64,000 nucleotides of DNA from Novosphingobium sp. Fuku2-ISO-50 (GTDB taxonomy: Bacteria > Pseudomonadota > Alphaproteobacteria > Sphingomonadales > Sphingomonadaceae): positions 62,001 through 126,000 of the forward strand of contig NZ_KQ954285.1 of assembly GCF_001519055.1 (NCBI RefSeq). Reading direction: 5' to 3'. The first letter of the stretch is position 1; each line of letters starts with the position of its first letter. Position numbers and translations under genes: made by a program. The notes under the pieces are model-generated. The model ran no database searches. It was given only the letters and a program-made list of their open reading frames with translations, and was not told the origin of the DNA. Of this stretch, positions 17,651-27,289 are shown in pieces.

Positions 17651-18730
17651 TCAGGCAGCGCGAGTGCCCGACCGCTTGTCGAGCGTTACAGTCAGGCCGT
17701 TGACCCGGCCCTGGAATTCGGGGGCCTTTGCGCGCGGGTTATAGAACTGGCGATACCAGGTCCGCACTTTGCCAAAGGGCCCGTCGGCGGGAATCACCAG
17801 CGGGTTGAGGCAGGCGCGCTTGTTGGCCCAGATCTCGACATCCTGCGCAAAGGCCAACCGGCTGCCTTCCTGATACAGCAGCGCGTTGGCGCGGTCTTCA
17901 TCGGTGGTTTCGCGCGATCCGTCGTGCACTTTGACCATCAAGGCGTGCCATGCTCGACTGACCCCGTCCTCGACGGGGGTGTTGGCGATCATGATGAAAC
18001 TGTCGAATGTACCGGCCATTTCCGATTGGAGAAAACCGGGCCCCTCGTACCAGGTGTCGAGCGCAAGTTGATCCTCGGCAGAGGCCGTCAGCGTACGATG
18101 TCCGGCGCTGTAATACTGATGGACGGTATGGCCCATGAATTCATTGGCGAAATACTGCCAGTCCGTGGCCCCGTGGATCGGAACGAAATGGCCGACATCG
18201 GCCATGTTGTCGAGGATCTCGATGCCATGGCAGCCAAGATCGCCCATATAGTCGATCTTCCATTCGACCCAGCCCGGCTCACCGAAATGGCCGCCGAAAT
18301 TGGCCAGTTCGACATCGGGTTCGAGCCCTTCGGGATCGTGCCACATCCAGATGATCCCCGCACGTTCGATGATCGGATATGTCTGCAGCTTTGCCGCCTT
18401 GGGGATGAAATCCGAATAGGGAATATGATTGCACGCGCCGTCGGCGCCAAAGCGCCAGCCGTGGAACGGGCAGCGAATCGATTCGCCTTCAACATGCTCG
18501 CCATCGCGCACGATGTAGGACGTGCTGTTTTTCGCCAGATGCGCGCCCATATGCGGGCAATAGGCATCGACCACATAGGCCGTGCCGCTTTCACCCCGAT
18601 AGAGCACCAGATCCTTGCCAAAATAGCGGATCGGGGCGGGCGTGCGCGTCGCATCACTTGCCGGGCCGATCATGAACCAGCCGCGCGGAAAGTCGAAATC
18701 GCCCAGCCCATATTCGCGAGAGGTCGCCAT
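17651..18730 (-). CDS. Rieske non-heme iron oxygenase, KshA-like
   Basis: Predicted 359 residues. The Rieske 2Fe-2S ligands are C58-x-H60 (CPHMGAHL) and C87-x2-H90 (CPFHGWRF), followed by GADGACNHIPYSDFIP, the layout seen in 3-ketosteroid 9alpha-hydroxylase oxygenase KshA. The mononuclear iron motif is N175-x2-D178-x2-H181-x4-H186. Length and architecture fit the KshA group of single-component homotrimeric oxygenases that need a separate reductase; none is encoded here. The likely role is hydroxylation of a ring carbon in a steroid-like intermediate. It has its own terminator and a divergent LysR gene, which is the probable regulator. Confidence 0.88.
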   Translation of the reverse strand: MATSREYGLGDFDFPRGWFMIGPASDATRTPAPIRYFGKDLVLYRGESGTAYVVDAYCPHMGAHLAKNSTSYIVRDGEHVEGESIRCPFHGWRFGADGACNHIPYSDFIPKAAKLQTYPIIERAGIIWMWHDPEGLEPDVELANFGGHFGEPGWVEWKIDYMGDLGCHGIEILDNMADVGHFVPIHGATDWQYFANEFMGHTVHQYYSAGHRTLTASAEDQLALDTWYEGPGFLQSEMAGTFDSFIMIANTPVEDGVSRAWHALMVKVHDGSRETTDEDRANALLYQEGSRLAFAQDVEIWANKRACLNPLVIPADGPFGKVRTWYRQFYNPRAKAPEFQGRVNGLTVTLDKRSGTRAA

Positions 18731-18844
18731 CGTGCATCTGCTCCTAGCCAGACCGCCCTTTGCCTTTGCGACGGGCGGCGCATTTGCCCTATCAATACGG
18801 CGCTCGCCCCCGATTTGCGAAAGAAATTGCGCTGCACACTATTT

Positions 18845-18858
18845 GTGCAAAAATGCAC
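18845..18858. promoter_or_regulatory. Palindrome in the Rieske/LysR divergent promoter
   Basis: GTGCA-AAAA-TGCAC is a perfect 5-bp inverted repeat with a 4-base spacer. It lies 2 bases before the LysR start and about 115 bases upstream of the Rieske gene. LysR proteins usually bind short inverted repeats in such divergent regions, so this is a candidate operator for autoregulation. Confidence 0.45.
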
Positions 18859-18860
18859 GC

Positions 18861-19715
18861 ATGATTCAATGGTCCGATCTTGAAATGTTTCTCGCCGCAG
18901 TGCGCGCCGGGTCCTACACCGCCGCCGGGCGCCAGCTCGGGGTAAACCGCACCACGGTCGGACGCCGGGTGGAGGCGTTGGAACAGGCGCTGGGCATTGC
19001 GCTGTTCGACTATTCCGCGCTGGGCCCTGCACCAACCCGTGCGGGCCAGCGCGTGCTGGCCGCAGCCGAAGCGATCGAGCGCGAAATTGCCGCGATGGGC
19101 CACGACATCGGCGGCAATCACTTGCGCGAGGCACCGATCCGTGTGGCCGGGTCGGCGGGAATCGTCAGCGAATTCCTGCCTGATCTCGCCCTGTTTCGCC
19201 GCGCCAACCCCGATTGCCCGATCGAGATCCTTGATGAACTCGACCCGCTGGAGGCGCTGACCCAACGTCGCGCCGATCTGGCGCTGGCGCTGGTGCGATC
19301 CTCCCCGCTGCGCTTTGCCGGGCGGCAGGTCGCCGTGCTGCAACAGGCGCCTTATGGCCGCAGGGGTGCCGGCGATCTCGAACCGATCGGCTGGGGGCTG
19401 GAATTCGAATCCGCACTTTCGGGCGCGCCCTGGACAACGGCCAATCCGTTGGGCGAAGAGGCTCTGGCGGCAGGCCTGGTGACCTGCAATTCGTGGCCAC
19501 AGATGAAGCTTGCCACACTGTCGGGCCTGGGCCGGGCCAGCCTCTGGTGCTTCGCCGGAGATGCCGAACCCACGCTTGAACGGCTGGCCCCACCCGATCC
19601 GCGCCACGAAAGCCCGCTGTGGCTGCTGCACCGCGCCAAGGCCCCGCCCGGGGCAGCGCTGCAACGCCTGATCGCGTTCCTTGAACAGGCGATTGCGAAT
19701 CGAATCGGTGCCTGA
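18861..19715 (+). CDS. LysR-family transcriptional regulator
   Basis: Predicted 284 residues. The N-terminal winged helix-turn-helix reads MIQWSDLEMFLAAVRAGSYT, with RTTVGRRVEALEQALGIALF as the recognition segment. The rest is a substrate-binding domain somewhat shorter than the usual 290-310 residue proteins. ATG 18861 has no clear ribosome site and may be translated from a near-leaderless message. Divergent to the KshA-like gene, which it probably controls. Confidence 0.88.
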   Translation: MIQWSDLEMFLAAVRAGSYTAAGRQLGVNRTTVGRRVEALEQALGIALFDYSALGPAPTRAGQRVLAAAEAIEREIAAMGHDIGGNHLREAPIRVAGSAGIVSEFLPDLALFRRANPDCPIEILDELDPLEALTQRRADLALALVRSSPLRFAGRQVAVLQQAPYGRRGAGDLEPIGWGLEFESALSGAPWTTANPLGEEALAAGLVTCNSWPQMKLATLSGLGRASLWCFAGDAEPTLERLAPPDPRHESPLWLLHRAKAPPGAALQRLIAFLEQAIANRIGA

Positions 19716-19780
19716 GTCATTATTTTTCCGTACAGGAACTATCCTGTTGCGCGAATCACCATGCAACATGGCATTATAAA

Positions 19781-19788
19781 TTACGCAT
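19781..19788 (+). promoter_or_regulatory. TTACGCAT element upstream of the sulfotransferase-like gene
   Basis: A copy of the shared motif (TTACGCAT) about 95 bases upstream of the start at 19883, in an AT-rich stretch (ATTATAAATTACGCATTATG) that resembles a promoter. Confidence 0.38.
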
Positions 19789-19882
19789 TATGCAAAAGGG
19801 ATGCGGATGACCGGGCACAGTCTCGTGCGCGATGCCGTGATCGACGCCCCGAACGACAGCCTGAACGACGAACGGAGAGACA

Positions 19883-21073
19883 ATGACCCTGCAATCCGCC
19901 GATGCGACAGCCGATACCGTCGCGGCCCCGCAATTCGTGCGCGAAGACCTGTTGCAGGCCGCGCGCGACCGTACCGGGCTGTCCGACTTTGGCGACTTGT
20001 GGTTCCTCGAACCGATGGACCATTACATCGCGGCGGCCAATGCCGAGGCGCGGCTGACGCCCGAAGGTTTTGCCGGGCAGACCGAAGTGATCGTCAAGGG
20101 CCTCGCCAGCCGGTTGCGCATGGTCGAAGACATCCGGCGCCACCCTGAAATCCTGGAGGAACGGCTCGAAGTCGCCGGGATCATCCTTGGCCTGCCGCGT
20201 ACCGGCAGCACGATCTTTCACCGCCTGCTCGCCAGCGCGCCGGGCATGACCGCAATCCGCTGGTTCGAGGCACAGAACTTTGCCCCCTTCCCCGACGAGG
20301 AACCGGGCAATCCCGCCGGCCGGCGTGCCTATGCCCAGGCGATGATCGACGGCTGGCTGCACTTGTCGCCCGAACTGGCGTCGATCCATCCGCTCGATCC
20401 CGATGCGCCGGACGAGGAAATCCTCATCATCGGGCAGATGTTCGTGTCGACGATGGTGGAGGCGATGACCTTCATCCCCTCATTCGCGCAATGGCTCGAC
20501 ACGTATGACCAGTCGCGCGGGCACGAGGATCTCAAGATCATCCTCAAATACCTGCAATGGCAGGACCCGGCGCGGCGCGGGTGCAAATGGATCCTCAAAA
20601 GCCCGTCGAACCTGCCCTATACCGAAGTCGCCGCGCGGGCCTTTCCCGATGCCGTGCTGATCATGACCCATCGCGACCCGCTCGACGTCGTGCCCAGCTA
20701 CATCTCGATGGAATGCGCGCTCTACAAACTCAATTCGCATCATTCCGATGCCGAAGTCGCCGGTTTCTGGTTCCAGCGCCTGGCGGGATGGATGAAGCGG
20801 TTCGAAGCCGCGCGGGAACGCATCGGCGAGGACCGGTTCATCGATATCGACTATCGCCAGGTCGCGCGCGAACCCCTGCGCCAGGCCGAGCGCGTACTGG
20901 CCCGCATCGGCGTTCCGATCGATGCGCGGATCGAGGCAGCGCTGGCCGAATTCATGGCAGGCAACACCCGCGAACAGCGCCCCGCGCACGCCTATTCGCT
21001 CGACCGCTTTGGATTGGACGAGCCGACCATCGCAGCCGCCTTTGCCAGCTATCGAGAGCGATTCATCACCTGA
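19883..21073 (+). CDS. Sulfotransferase-family protein
   Basis: Predicted 396 residues. The 5'-phosphosulfate loop is seen as LPRTGSTIFHRLL around 104-116, and the 3'-phosphate segment around KSPSNLPYTEVAARAFPDAV and THRDPLDVVPSY. These are the P-loop-like features of PAPS-dependent sulfotransferases. In catabolic clusters of sphingomonads and mycobacteria such proteins are common, and their reaction is not settled; a sulfonation that activates a hydroxyl for elimination is one idea. The start has GGAGAGAC upstream. A paralogue is at 45137-46396. Confidence 0.88.
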   Translation: MTLQSADATADTVAAPQFVREDLLQAARDRTGLSDFGDLWFLEPMDHYIAAANAEARLTPEGFAGQTEVIVKGLASRLRMVEDIRRHPEILEERLEVAGIILGLPRTGSTIFHRLLASAPGMTAIRWFEAQNFAPFPDEEPGNPAGRRAYAQAMIDGWLHLSPELASIHPLDPDAPDEEILIIGQMFVSTMVEAMTFIPSFAQWLDTYDQSRGHEDLKIILKYLQWQDPARRGCKWILKSPSNLPYTEVAARAFPDAVLIMTHRDPLDVVPSYISMECALYKLNSHHSDAEVAGFWFQRLAGWMKRFEAARERIGEDRFIDIDYRQVAREPLRQAERVLARIGVPIDARIEAALAEFMAGNTREQRPAHAYSLDRFGLDEPTIAAAFASYRERFIT

Positions 21074-21083
21074 TCCGCGGGGG

Positions 21084-21851
21084 TCAATCGCCGTCGCGCG
21101 CCTGCCATTCGCCCGCACCGGCGCGGCGGACCTGCGTCATGTCCAGATTGCGCATGACCATCAGCGTCCCATACCAGTCGCGATCGAGCACGGCACTTTG
21201 GCGGTCACGGTCTGCCAGGGTCTGCACCTCCAGACGATAGCGCTCCATCATTTCGGCCAGTTGTGCGGCACCGACGCGCGACAATTTGTGCACTTCGGAC
21301 ACGTAGCACGTCTCTGGATCGCCGTAATCCAGCTCGAAGAACGCCGATTTCATATGGGTGTCGAACAGGCTGCGCAGCGGCAGCTTGCGAAACACCAGCG
21401 CGCGATCGACCCGCGCCCGCACACGCCCTCCACGCAGCCGGTCGATCAGCGCCAGCCGTTCGAGCCGCGCGAGCGAGGCGTCCATCGTGCGTTGGGGAAT
21501 GGCGAAATCGGTCGCAATCTCGTCCGGCGGCACCCCGTTGAGCAGCGCCATGAACAGGAACGACAGAAAGATATTGGTCGACAAGGCCTTTTCCTGCGCC
21601 AGGGTCAGCTCATGCGCCAGCCCTCTGGGCGCGTCCTCCGCCTCGCGCGCCAGTTCGCCCAGAGTCAGCCCGACCAGTTTTGCCAGCGCATCGAGTCGCT
21701 CAAGCGTGACCCCCTTGCCCGCCAGCCAACGCTTGGCCGTTGCCTCGCCAATCGCCATTTCGCGCGCCAGTCGCGCCACGGTCCAGCCGCCCTGCCGCAA
21801 ATGGCGGCGCAGCACGGCAAGCATGGCAGACGATGTCGATTCGTATCGCAT
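21084..21851 (-). CDS. XRE-family helix-turn-helix regulator
   Basis: Predicted 255 residues from ATG 21851; the frame extends to a TTG at 21890 without a ribosome site. Residues about 20-70 form a helix-turn-helix (WTVARLAREMAIGEATAKRW, then GVTLERLDALAKLVGLTLGEL). The C-terminal domain of about 180 residues is unfamiliar and includes a second winged-helix-like part (IPQRTMDASLARLERLALIDR). It probably senses a pathway metabolite. A strong palindrome lies directly in front of the start. Confidence 0.8.
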   Translation of the reverse strand: MRYESTSSAMLAVLRRHLRQGGWTVARLAREMAIGEATAKRWLAGKGVTLERLDALAKLVGLTLGELAREAEDAPRGLAHELTLAQEKALSTNIFLSFLFMALLNGVPPDEIATDFAIPQRTMDASLARLERLALIDRLRGGRVRARVDRALVFRKLPLRSLFDTHMKSAFFELDYGDPETCYVSEVHKLSRVGAAQLAEMMERYRLEVQTLADRDRQSAVLDRDWYGTLMVMRNLDMTQVRRAGAGEWQARDGD

Positions 21852-21872
21852 GATGATCTGTAACAGATAATC
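21852..21872. promoter_or_regulatory. 21-bp palindrome, likely operator for the XRE gene
   Basis: The core ATCTGT-A-ACAGAT (21856-21868) is perfectly symmetric, and the flanking GATG/AATC extends the symmetry with one mismatch. It abuts the ATG at 21851, where a repressor would block translation or transcription start. It is also about 110 bases upstream of the divergent amidohydrolase, so it could control both. Confidence 0.6.
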
Positions 21873-21980
21873 AAATGATCCGCTTGGCAAGGGCCTGCTT
21901 CGTTACACCCATGCTGCACTTTATGCTGCAGCCAAACCGCCGACGCTCAGACGTTCGGCAATGACCATGGGAGAAACATA

Positions 21981-23723
21981 GTGACCGCCATCCTCATCAG
22001 GAACGGGACCGTCGTCGACGGCACCGGTGCTCCGGCCTGCAAGGCCGACGTCCGCATCCGGGACGGCGTGATCGCCGAGGTGGGCGAAGGCCTTGCCCCG
22101 GCGGGCGAACGCGTGTTCGACGCCACGGGGTGCCATGTCGCCCCCGGCTTCATCGAAAGCCATACCCATTACGACGGCACGATGTGGTGGCAAAACGATC
22201 TCGACCCGCTGCCCGGTTATGGCGCGACGACGATGATCCTCGGCAACTGCGGCTTTTCGCCGGCACCCCTGCACAAATACATGCCCGCGCAGCGCGAAAT
22301 GATCGGCATCTTCTCGTTCTTTGAAGACATTCCCGAAGCCCCGTTCATGCAGAACCTGCCGTGGAACTGGAACCTGTGGTCGGAATACCGCGCCTCGGTC
22401 GAACGCCATGTCAAAGTGCCGTTGAACTATGCCGCCTATGTCGGCCATATCGCCATCCGCCTGGCCGCAATGGGGGTCGAAGCCTGGGATCGCGAGGCGA
22501 CGCCCGCCGAAATCGCACGCATGGCCGAATTGCTTGATGACGCGCTGGCCGCCGGCGCGCTCGGCATGTCGGACAACATGCACGACCATGACGGACAGGA
22601 CCGGCCGGTGCCGACGCTGAAGGCCAATGATGCCGAATTCACGGCGTTGTTCGACGTGATGGAACGCTATCCCGGCAGTTGTTACCAGGTGATCGTCGAC
22701 ACGTTCATGCGCATGACCGGTCCGGCAAACCTCGAACGCCTGTCCCGCCTGCTCGCGCACCGCAACATCAAGGTCCAGATCGCCGGCGCGATCCCGACTC
22801 TGGAATTCCAGAAAGGCATCCTGCCCGCGATGCAGGAAAGCGTGCGCAAAATGCGCGAAGCCGGGGTCGATGTCTGGCCGGGCTATGCCCACGTTTCGCC
22901 CACTTCGACGCTCAGCCTGGTCAAATCGCTGATCTTTGCGCAGTCGAATGATTACGTCTGGCACGAAGTCGTGCTGGAAGACGACCACCGCAAAAAGGCC
23001 GAATTGCTCGCCGATCCGGACTGGCGCGCGCGGGCGCGCGAAAGCTGGGACACCAAGGCGTGGGGCCATTCGCCGCTGAAGAACCCGCAGGAACTGTTCC
23101 TGCTCGACAGCGAAAACGGGACCGGCCCGGTGGGCATCACGCTCAAGGACTATGCCGACAGCCTCGGCCTGCACCGGTCTGACGCGATGGCCGACTGGAT
23201 CTTGAAAAACGGCACGCGTTCGACCGTGCACATGGCCCCGTTCCCCAAGGACGAGGCGCTGACCATCGAACTGATGCGCGACCCGAAGACGGTGGGCAAT
23301 ATTTCCGACGCCGGCGCGCATCTGCAAATGCTGTGCGGCGGGGGCGAAAACGCCCTGCTGCTGACCCAGTATGTCCGCGACGAAAAGAAGCTGACGCTCG
23401 AACAAGCGATCCACGTCATGACCGGCAAGCTGGCGCTGCATTTCAACCTGACCGACCGGGGCGTGATCGCGGTGGGCAAGCGCGCCGACATTGCGGTGTT
23501 CAACATGGAGGAGATCCAGCGGCGCGAGATGGAAAAGGCCTACGACGTGCCCGACGGTCGCGGCGGAACGACCTGGCGCTTTACGCGCAAGGCGATGCCG
23601 ACCCGTCTGACCCTGGTCAACGGCGTGCCGACCTTTGAAAACGGGGCCTACACCGGCGCAACGCCGGGCGAATTCCTGTCCCCCGCCAACGAAAACATCA
23701 GCCTCTCTATCGCAGCGGAGTAA
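21981..23723 (+). CDS. Amidohydrolase, N-acyl-D-amino-acid deacylase (D-aminoacylase) family
   Basis: Predicted 580 residues from a GTG with GGGAGAA upstream. Zinc-binding residues of the amidohydrolase barrel are seen as H61-T-H63-Y-D65, GNCGFSP (the metal-bridging cysteine of the D-aminoacylase group) and the late ISDAGAH aspartate. The family hydrolyses N-acyl amides, lactams or ureas. The stop is 5 bases from the COQ4-like gene. The substrate could be an amide-conjugated molecule, such as a conjugated bile acid, or a ring-opened intermediate; neither is shown by the sequence. A paralogue with the same partner lies at 40996. Confidence 0.9.
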   Translation: MTAILIRNGTVVDGTGAPACKADVRIRDGVIAEVGEGLAPAGERVFDATGCHVAPGFIESHTHYDGTMWWQNDLDPLPGYGATTMILGNCGFSPAPLHKYMPAQREMIGIFSFFEDIPEAPFMQNLPWNWNLWSEYRASVERHVKVPLNYAAYVGHIAIRLAAMGVEAWDREATPAEIARMAELLDDALAAGALGMSDNMHDHDGQDRPVPTLKANDAEFTALFDVMERYPGSCYQVIVDTFMRMTGPANLERLSRLLAHRNIKVQIAGAIPTLEFQKGILPAMQESVRKMREAGVDVWPGYAHVSPTSTLSLVKSLIFAQSNDYVWHEVVLEDDHRKKAELLADPDWRARARESWDTKAWGHSPLKNPQELFLLDSENGTGPVGITLKDYADSLGLHRSDAMADWILKNGTRSTVHMAPFPKDEALTIELMRDPKTVGNISDAGAHLQMLCGGGENALLLTQYVRDEKKLTLEQAIHVMTGKLALHFNLTDRGVIAVGKRADIAVFNMEEIQRREMEKAYDVPDGRGGTTWRFTRKAMPTRLTLVNGVPTFENGAYTGATPGEFLSPANENISLSIAAE

Positions 23724-23728
23724 GCGCC

Positions 23729-24610
23729 ATGGTCGAAGTAAAAGTCGGTGAAGGCGAACGCGCCTATTTCAACGGCGGGATCAAGAAAATCGAAACGACC
23801 AGCTCGACGCTGGTCAGCTCGTCAAAATACCTCAACCACCCGGAACTGCGCGGGCTGATCGCGCAGGAAATGCTGCGGCGCAACGGGCCCGACATGCCCA
23901 ATACCGCCTATATCCCCGAAGTGGCGCAGATCCTGATGATGATGGAGGATTTTTCCGAAGTCATCGGCCTGTTCGAAGCTGAAAAGGCCCGCCTGCCACT
24001 GTTTCGCACATGGCTCGAAAAGCGTCAGTTGGCGGATTTCAAAAAAGACGAAGTCAAGGATTGTGCGCCCGGCACGCTGGGCGCGGCATTGCATGATTTC
24101 ATGGTCAACAGCGGCTATGAACTCGATATCTTCTACCGCGAAATCCAGGTGGTAAACGACCTGACGTATTATCTGCGACAGACGGCACTGACCCATGACA
24201 TCGAACACCTGGTTTCCGGTTTCGGCCCCAACCACGGCGGCGAACTCGCGCTGATCAATGCCAACATGCATGCCAAAGTGCGGTATTTCCACCCGGTGCT
24301 CGCCGCGTTCTTCAACCGTGTGGCGATTTACCTGAAGGCCAAGACGATCATGAAAGACGGCCTCCATTACCCGCAAGCAATGGTGCTGAATCTCGAAGCG
24401 GAATATCAGGGCGCCATCCAGGGACGCAACTGGAAATACCCGATCATGCTGGCGCCGTGGCGCGACTGGGCGGATTGGCAAATCGCCGATATCCGCGAAG
24501 AGCTGGGGATCACGCCGGTCCCCGCCGAAGGGCTATGGGCCGATACCAACCGGCTCTGCAACGAAGACGATCCGCATTACGGGGAACCGCTGCTCGAAGC
24601 GGCAGAATAA
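23729..24610 (+). CDS. COQ4-like protein
   Basis: Predicted 293 residues. The COQ4 zinc/metal motif HDxxHx11E is intact: H156-D157-x2-H160-x11-E172. The N-terminal third has the COQ4 signature SSSKYLNHPELRGLIA and RRNGPDMP. COQ4 is known for ubiquinone biosynthesis, where it is linked to oxidative decarboxylation/hydroxylation of the ring C1. Here the gene lies between an amidohydrolase and a TonB receptor and is duplicated, so it more likely acts on a catabolic intermediate than on ubiquinone. GGAG precedes the start. Confidence 0.88.
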   Translation: MVEVKVGEGERAYFNGGIKKIETTSSTLVSSSKYLNHPELRGLIAQEMLRRNGPDMPNTAYIPEVAQILMMMEDFSEVIGLFEAEKARLPLFRTWLEKRQLADFKKDEVKDCAPGTLGAALHDFMVNSGYELDIFYREIQVVNDLTYYLRQTALTHDIEHLVSGFGPNHGGELALINANMHAKVRYFHPVLAAFFNRVAIYLKAKTIMKDGLHYPQAMVLNLEAEYQGAIQGRNWKYPIMLAPWRDWADWQIADIREELGITPVPAEGLWADTNRLCNEDDPHYGEPLLEAAE

Positions 24611-24627
24611 CAGGACGCAAGGCCTGC

Positions 24628-24658
24628 CCCCACCCGGCGCGAGCGACGCCGGGTGGGG
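24628..24658 (+). terminator. Strong hairpin after the COQ4-like gene
   Basis: A perfect 12-bp stem (CCCCACCCGGCG and complement) with a 7-base loop lies 17 bases past the stop. There is no T-run, only TTG. It may be an mRNA 3'-end stabiliser or attenuator that lowers expression of the TonB receptor downstream. Confidence 0.55.
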
Positions 24659-24750
24659 TTGCGCCATGACCGGATCACGCACGATCCCCCGGAAAGTGCC
24701 GAAAAAACAAAAAATACAAAAACAATAACAATGGTGGGAGAGCAGATACG

Positions 24751-27177
24751 ATGAACAGAAGCGCACGACGCAGCCCATTGCTGCGCGCATCGACTCTGGT
24801 AATGGCCATGGCCGGCCTTTCAACAACAGCCACCATGGCCCATGCCGAAGCCCCCGCCGATGGCGGCGCCACCGCCCCGCCAAGCGTTGAAGAGATCATC
24901 GTCACCGCGCAACGACGCGAAGAAAGCATCCAGAAAGTTCCCGTGGCCGTCACCGCGATCGGTGCGCAAGCACTCGGCGACTTGCGCGTCGCCAGCCTGC
25001 GCGACATCGCCGGGCTGGCGCCCAGCCTTGAAATGAACACCCAGGGGATGCAATCGAACCCGACGATCATCATTCGCGGCGTCGCCTCGGGCACATCCAG
25101 CAATTCGGTCGATCCCAAAGTCGGGATCTATATCGACGGGGTCTACATCGGTCGCACGACCGGTTCGCTGCTCGACTTTTCCGACATCCAGCGGCTCGAA
25201 GTGCTGCGCGGGCCGCAAGGCACACTGTTTGGCCGCAACGCCACCTCCGGGGCGATTTCGATCACCACGGCCGCGCCCAAGGGGGACTGGGCCGTCAACG
25301 GCACGCTGTCCTATGGCAATTACAACGCGTTTCGCGGCAAGCTGTCGGTCGATCTGCCCAAGATCGGGCCCTTCTCGATCAAGCTTTCCTATCTGCATGA
25401 CCAGATCGAAGGCGATGTCACCAACACCATGGGTGGCCAGACCTTGAACCTTTCGGCGCGGGCGGCGGAATTCGGCACGCTGAAATTCGTATCCCGCCTT
25501 GGCGAGCGCAATGTCGATGGCGGGCAAGTCGCGGTGCGCGGGCAGTTTGGCGATGTCACCGCCGATTACCGGTTCGACTATACCGATTCCAACGCCAGTG
25601 CCCGTGCGATGCAATCGCTGGGCGTGATCCCCGACGCCTCGGGCCAATTGCTCGCTCCCATCGTCGCCTTGCAGCCCTATTTCGGCGGCACCACCAATCC
25701 CGGCACCGCCGGGCCTCTCAGCGCGGTTGCCGCAGCGACAAGCAACGAACATACCGTCACGCAAGGCCACAGCCTGACACTCAATTGGCACGCCAGTGAC
25801 AGCATTTCCGTCAAAAGCATCACCGCCTATCGCCAGTTCACACAAGACCCGGTAATTTTCGACCTCGGCTCCGCCGGGGGCATGCGCTTTACCTTTGCGC
25901 AGCTTGGCGCGCTGATCACACCCGGCCTGAGTGCGCAACAGATTCAGGCGGCGCTGTTCAATCCCGCCAATGCCCCTGGCCCGATAGACTATTTCTTTCC
26001 GCTGCTCAGCGCGCGTTCGACCAGCCAGAAACAGTTCAGTCAGGAACTGCAAGTGCAGGTCACGCACGACCGCTATGAGTTGACCGCCGGGCTGTTCTAT
26101 TTCGCCGAAAGCGCACCTGCCACCGAAGTGCTGGGTATTCTCGAACCGATGCCATCGGGCACGATCGTACCCAGCCCGCTCGATGCGACATTCGGCAGCG
26201 GCGTGACGCGCACCTATGCCCAAAACTATTCGATCGCGGCGTATGGTCAGCTGACCTGGCACCTGACCGACACGATTGACCTGACCGGCGGCCTGCGCGG
26301 CACGTTCGACAAGCGCCACTTGCGCCTCGACGAAATTTCTGCAGCCGAAGGCGGAAACCTGGGGGTCGGGGCCTATCGCCTGGCCTATTCGAAGGCCACG
26401 TATACCGCGATCGCCACCTGGCGCCCCGATCAGGACGCAACGATTTATGCCAAGACCGCCTCGGGCTATGTCTCCGGCGGCATTCTCAGCGGCATTCCCT
26501 ACAAACCCGAAAGCCTGACCTCGTACGAAATCGGCTCCAAGACGCAGTTTCTGCAGAACCGGTTGCGGCTCAACCTGTCGGCTTATTACAACACGTATAC
26601 CGACCTGCAGACGCAGAATTTCATCAATGGGGTGCAGTTCTTCGACAACGCGGGCAAGGCCGACATCAAGGGCTTCGAAGCGGAAACCGAAATCGTGCCG
26701 GTACGCGGGCTGACATTGTCGGGCAGCCTTGCCTATACTGACTTCACCTACAAGACATTCGTGCTGGTCGGCGTCGATGTCGCGTCTGTCGCGCGTCCGA
26801 CGTATTTTTCCAACTGGACCGGACGGGCCGCGGCCACTTACAATTCGACCGAACTGACCAGCGGCGGCCCGCATGTCAGCGCGTTGATCGAGGCGCGTTA
26901 TCGCAGCGCCTATTACCTGACCTCCACCCCGGAAGTGAACATTGCCACCGGGCAAAACGCGCTCGAAGACGTCAACCATCAGCCCGGTTATTGGCTGGTC
27001 AACGGCCGGCTGGGTCTGGCCGACCTGTCGCTGGGCGGCGCAAAAGTCTCGATCTCCGCATTTGGCGATAACCTGTTTGACAAGCGGTACATCAGCTTTG
27101 GCGCGCCGGTGCTCCTGCTTACCGGAATGTACGATCGCGGGCGGACCTACGGCATCGAACTGGGTGTCCGTTTCTAA
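24751..27177 (+). CDS. TonB-dependent outer membrane receptor
   Basis: Predicted 808 residues. A signal peptide (LVMAMAGLSTTATMAHAEA) precedes a plug with VEEIIVTAQRREESIQKVPVA and LEVLRGPQGTLFGRNATSGA; the barrel ends with TYGIELGVRF. The start has GGGAGAGCAG upstream. It follows the amidohydrolase and COQ4-like genes, separated by a hairpin, so the three may be one regulated unit with the receptor importing the substrate of the pair. Confidence 0.93.
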   Translation: MNRSARRSPLLRASTLVMAMAGLSTTATMAHAEAPADGGATAPPSVEEIIVTAQRREESIQKVPVAVTAIGAQALGDLRVASLRDIAGLAPSLEMNTQGMQSNPTIIIRGVASGTSSNSVDPKVGIYIDGVYIGRTTGSLLDFSDIQRLEVLRGPQGTLFGRNATSGAISITTAAPKGDWAVNGTLSYGNYNAFRGKLSVDLPKIGPFSIKLSYLHDQIEGDVTNTMGGQTLNLSARAAEFGTLKFVSRLGERNVDGGQVAVRGQFGDVTADYRFDYTDSNASARAMQSLGVIPDASGQLLAPIVALQPYFGGTTNPGTAGPLSAVAAATSNEHTVTQGHSLTLNWHASDSISVKSITAYRQFTQDPVIFDLGSAGGMRFTFAQLGALITPGLSAQQIQAALFNPANAPGPIDYFFPLLSARSTSQKQFSQELQVQVTHDRYELTAGLFYFAESAPATEVLGILEPMPSGTIVPSPLDATFGSGVTRTYAQNYSIAAYGQLTWHLTDTIDLTGGLRGTFDKRHLRLDEISAAEGGNLGVGAYRLAYSKATYTAIATWRPDQDATIYAKTASGYVSGGILSGIPYKPESLTSYEIGSKTQFLQNRLRLNLSAYYNTYTDLQTQNFINGVQFFDNAGKADIKGFEAETEIVPVRGLTLSGSLAYTDFTYKTFVLVGVDVASVARPTYFSNWTGRAAATYNSTELTSGGPHVSALIEARYRSAYYLTSTPEVNIATGQNALEDVNHQPGYWLVNGRLGLADLSLGGAKVSISAFGDNLFDKRYISFGAPVLLLTGMYDRGRTYGIELGVRF

Positions 27178-27234
27178 CAAACAAGGCCCGGCGCTGCCCG
27201 GTTTACCCACTGGGCAGTGAACCGCAAACTGAAA

Positions 27235-27273
27235 GGGCCGGGATCGCACAACGCGATCCCGGCCCTCTTTTTT
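27235..27273 (+). terminator. Intrinsic terminator of the third TonB receptor
   Basis: A perfect 13-bp stem (GGGCCGGGATCGC and complement), a 5-base loop and TCTTTTTT. This is a textbook terminator between the convergent receptor and KstD-like genes. Confidence 0.93.
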
Positions 27274-27289
27274 GCGACCGTCTTTCCCG

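Noticed and set aside
24820..27249. Long antisense open frame of about 809 codons opposite the third TonB receptor
   Set aside because: High-GC DNA gives long antisense frames; the peptide is rich in Arg, Gly, His and Gln and has no motif, while the plus strand has a signal peptide and plug domain.
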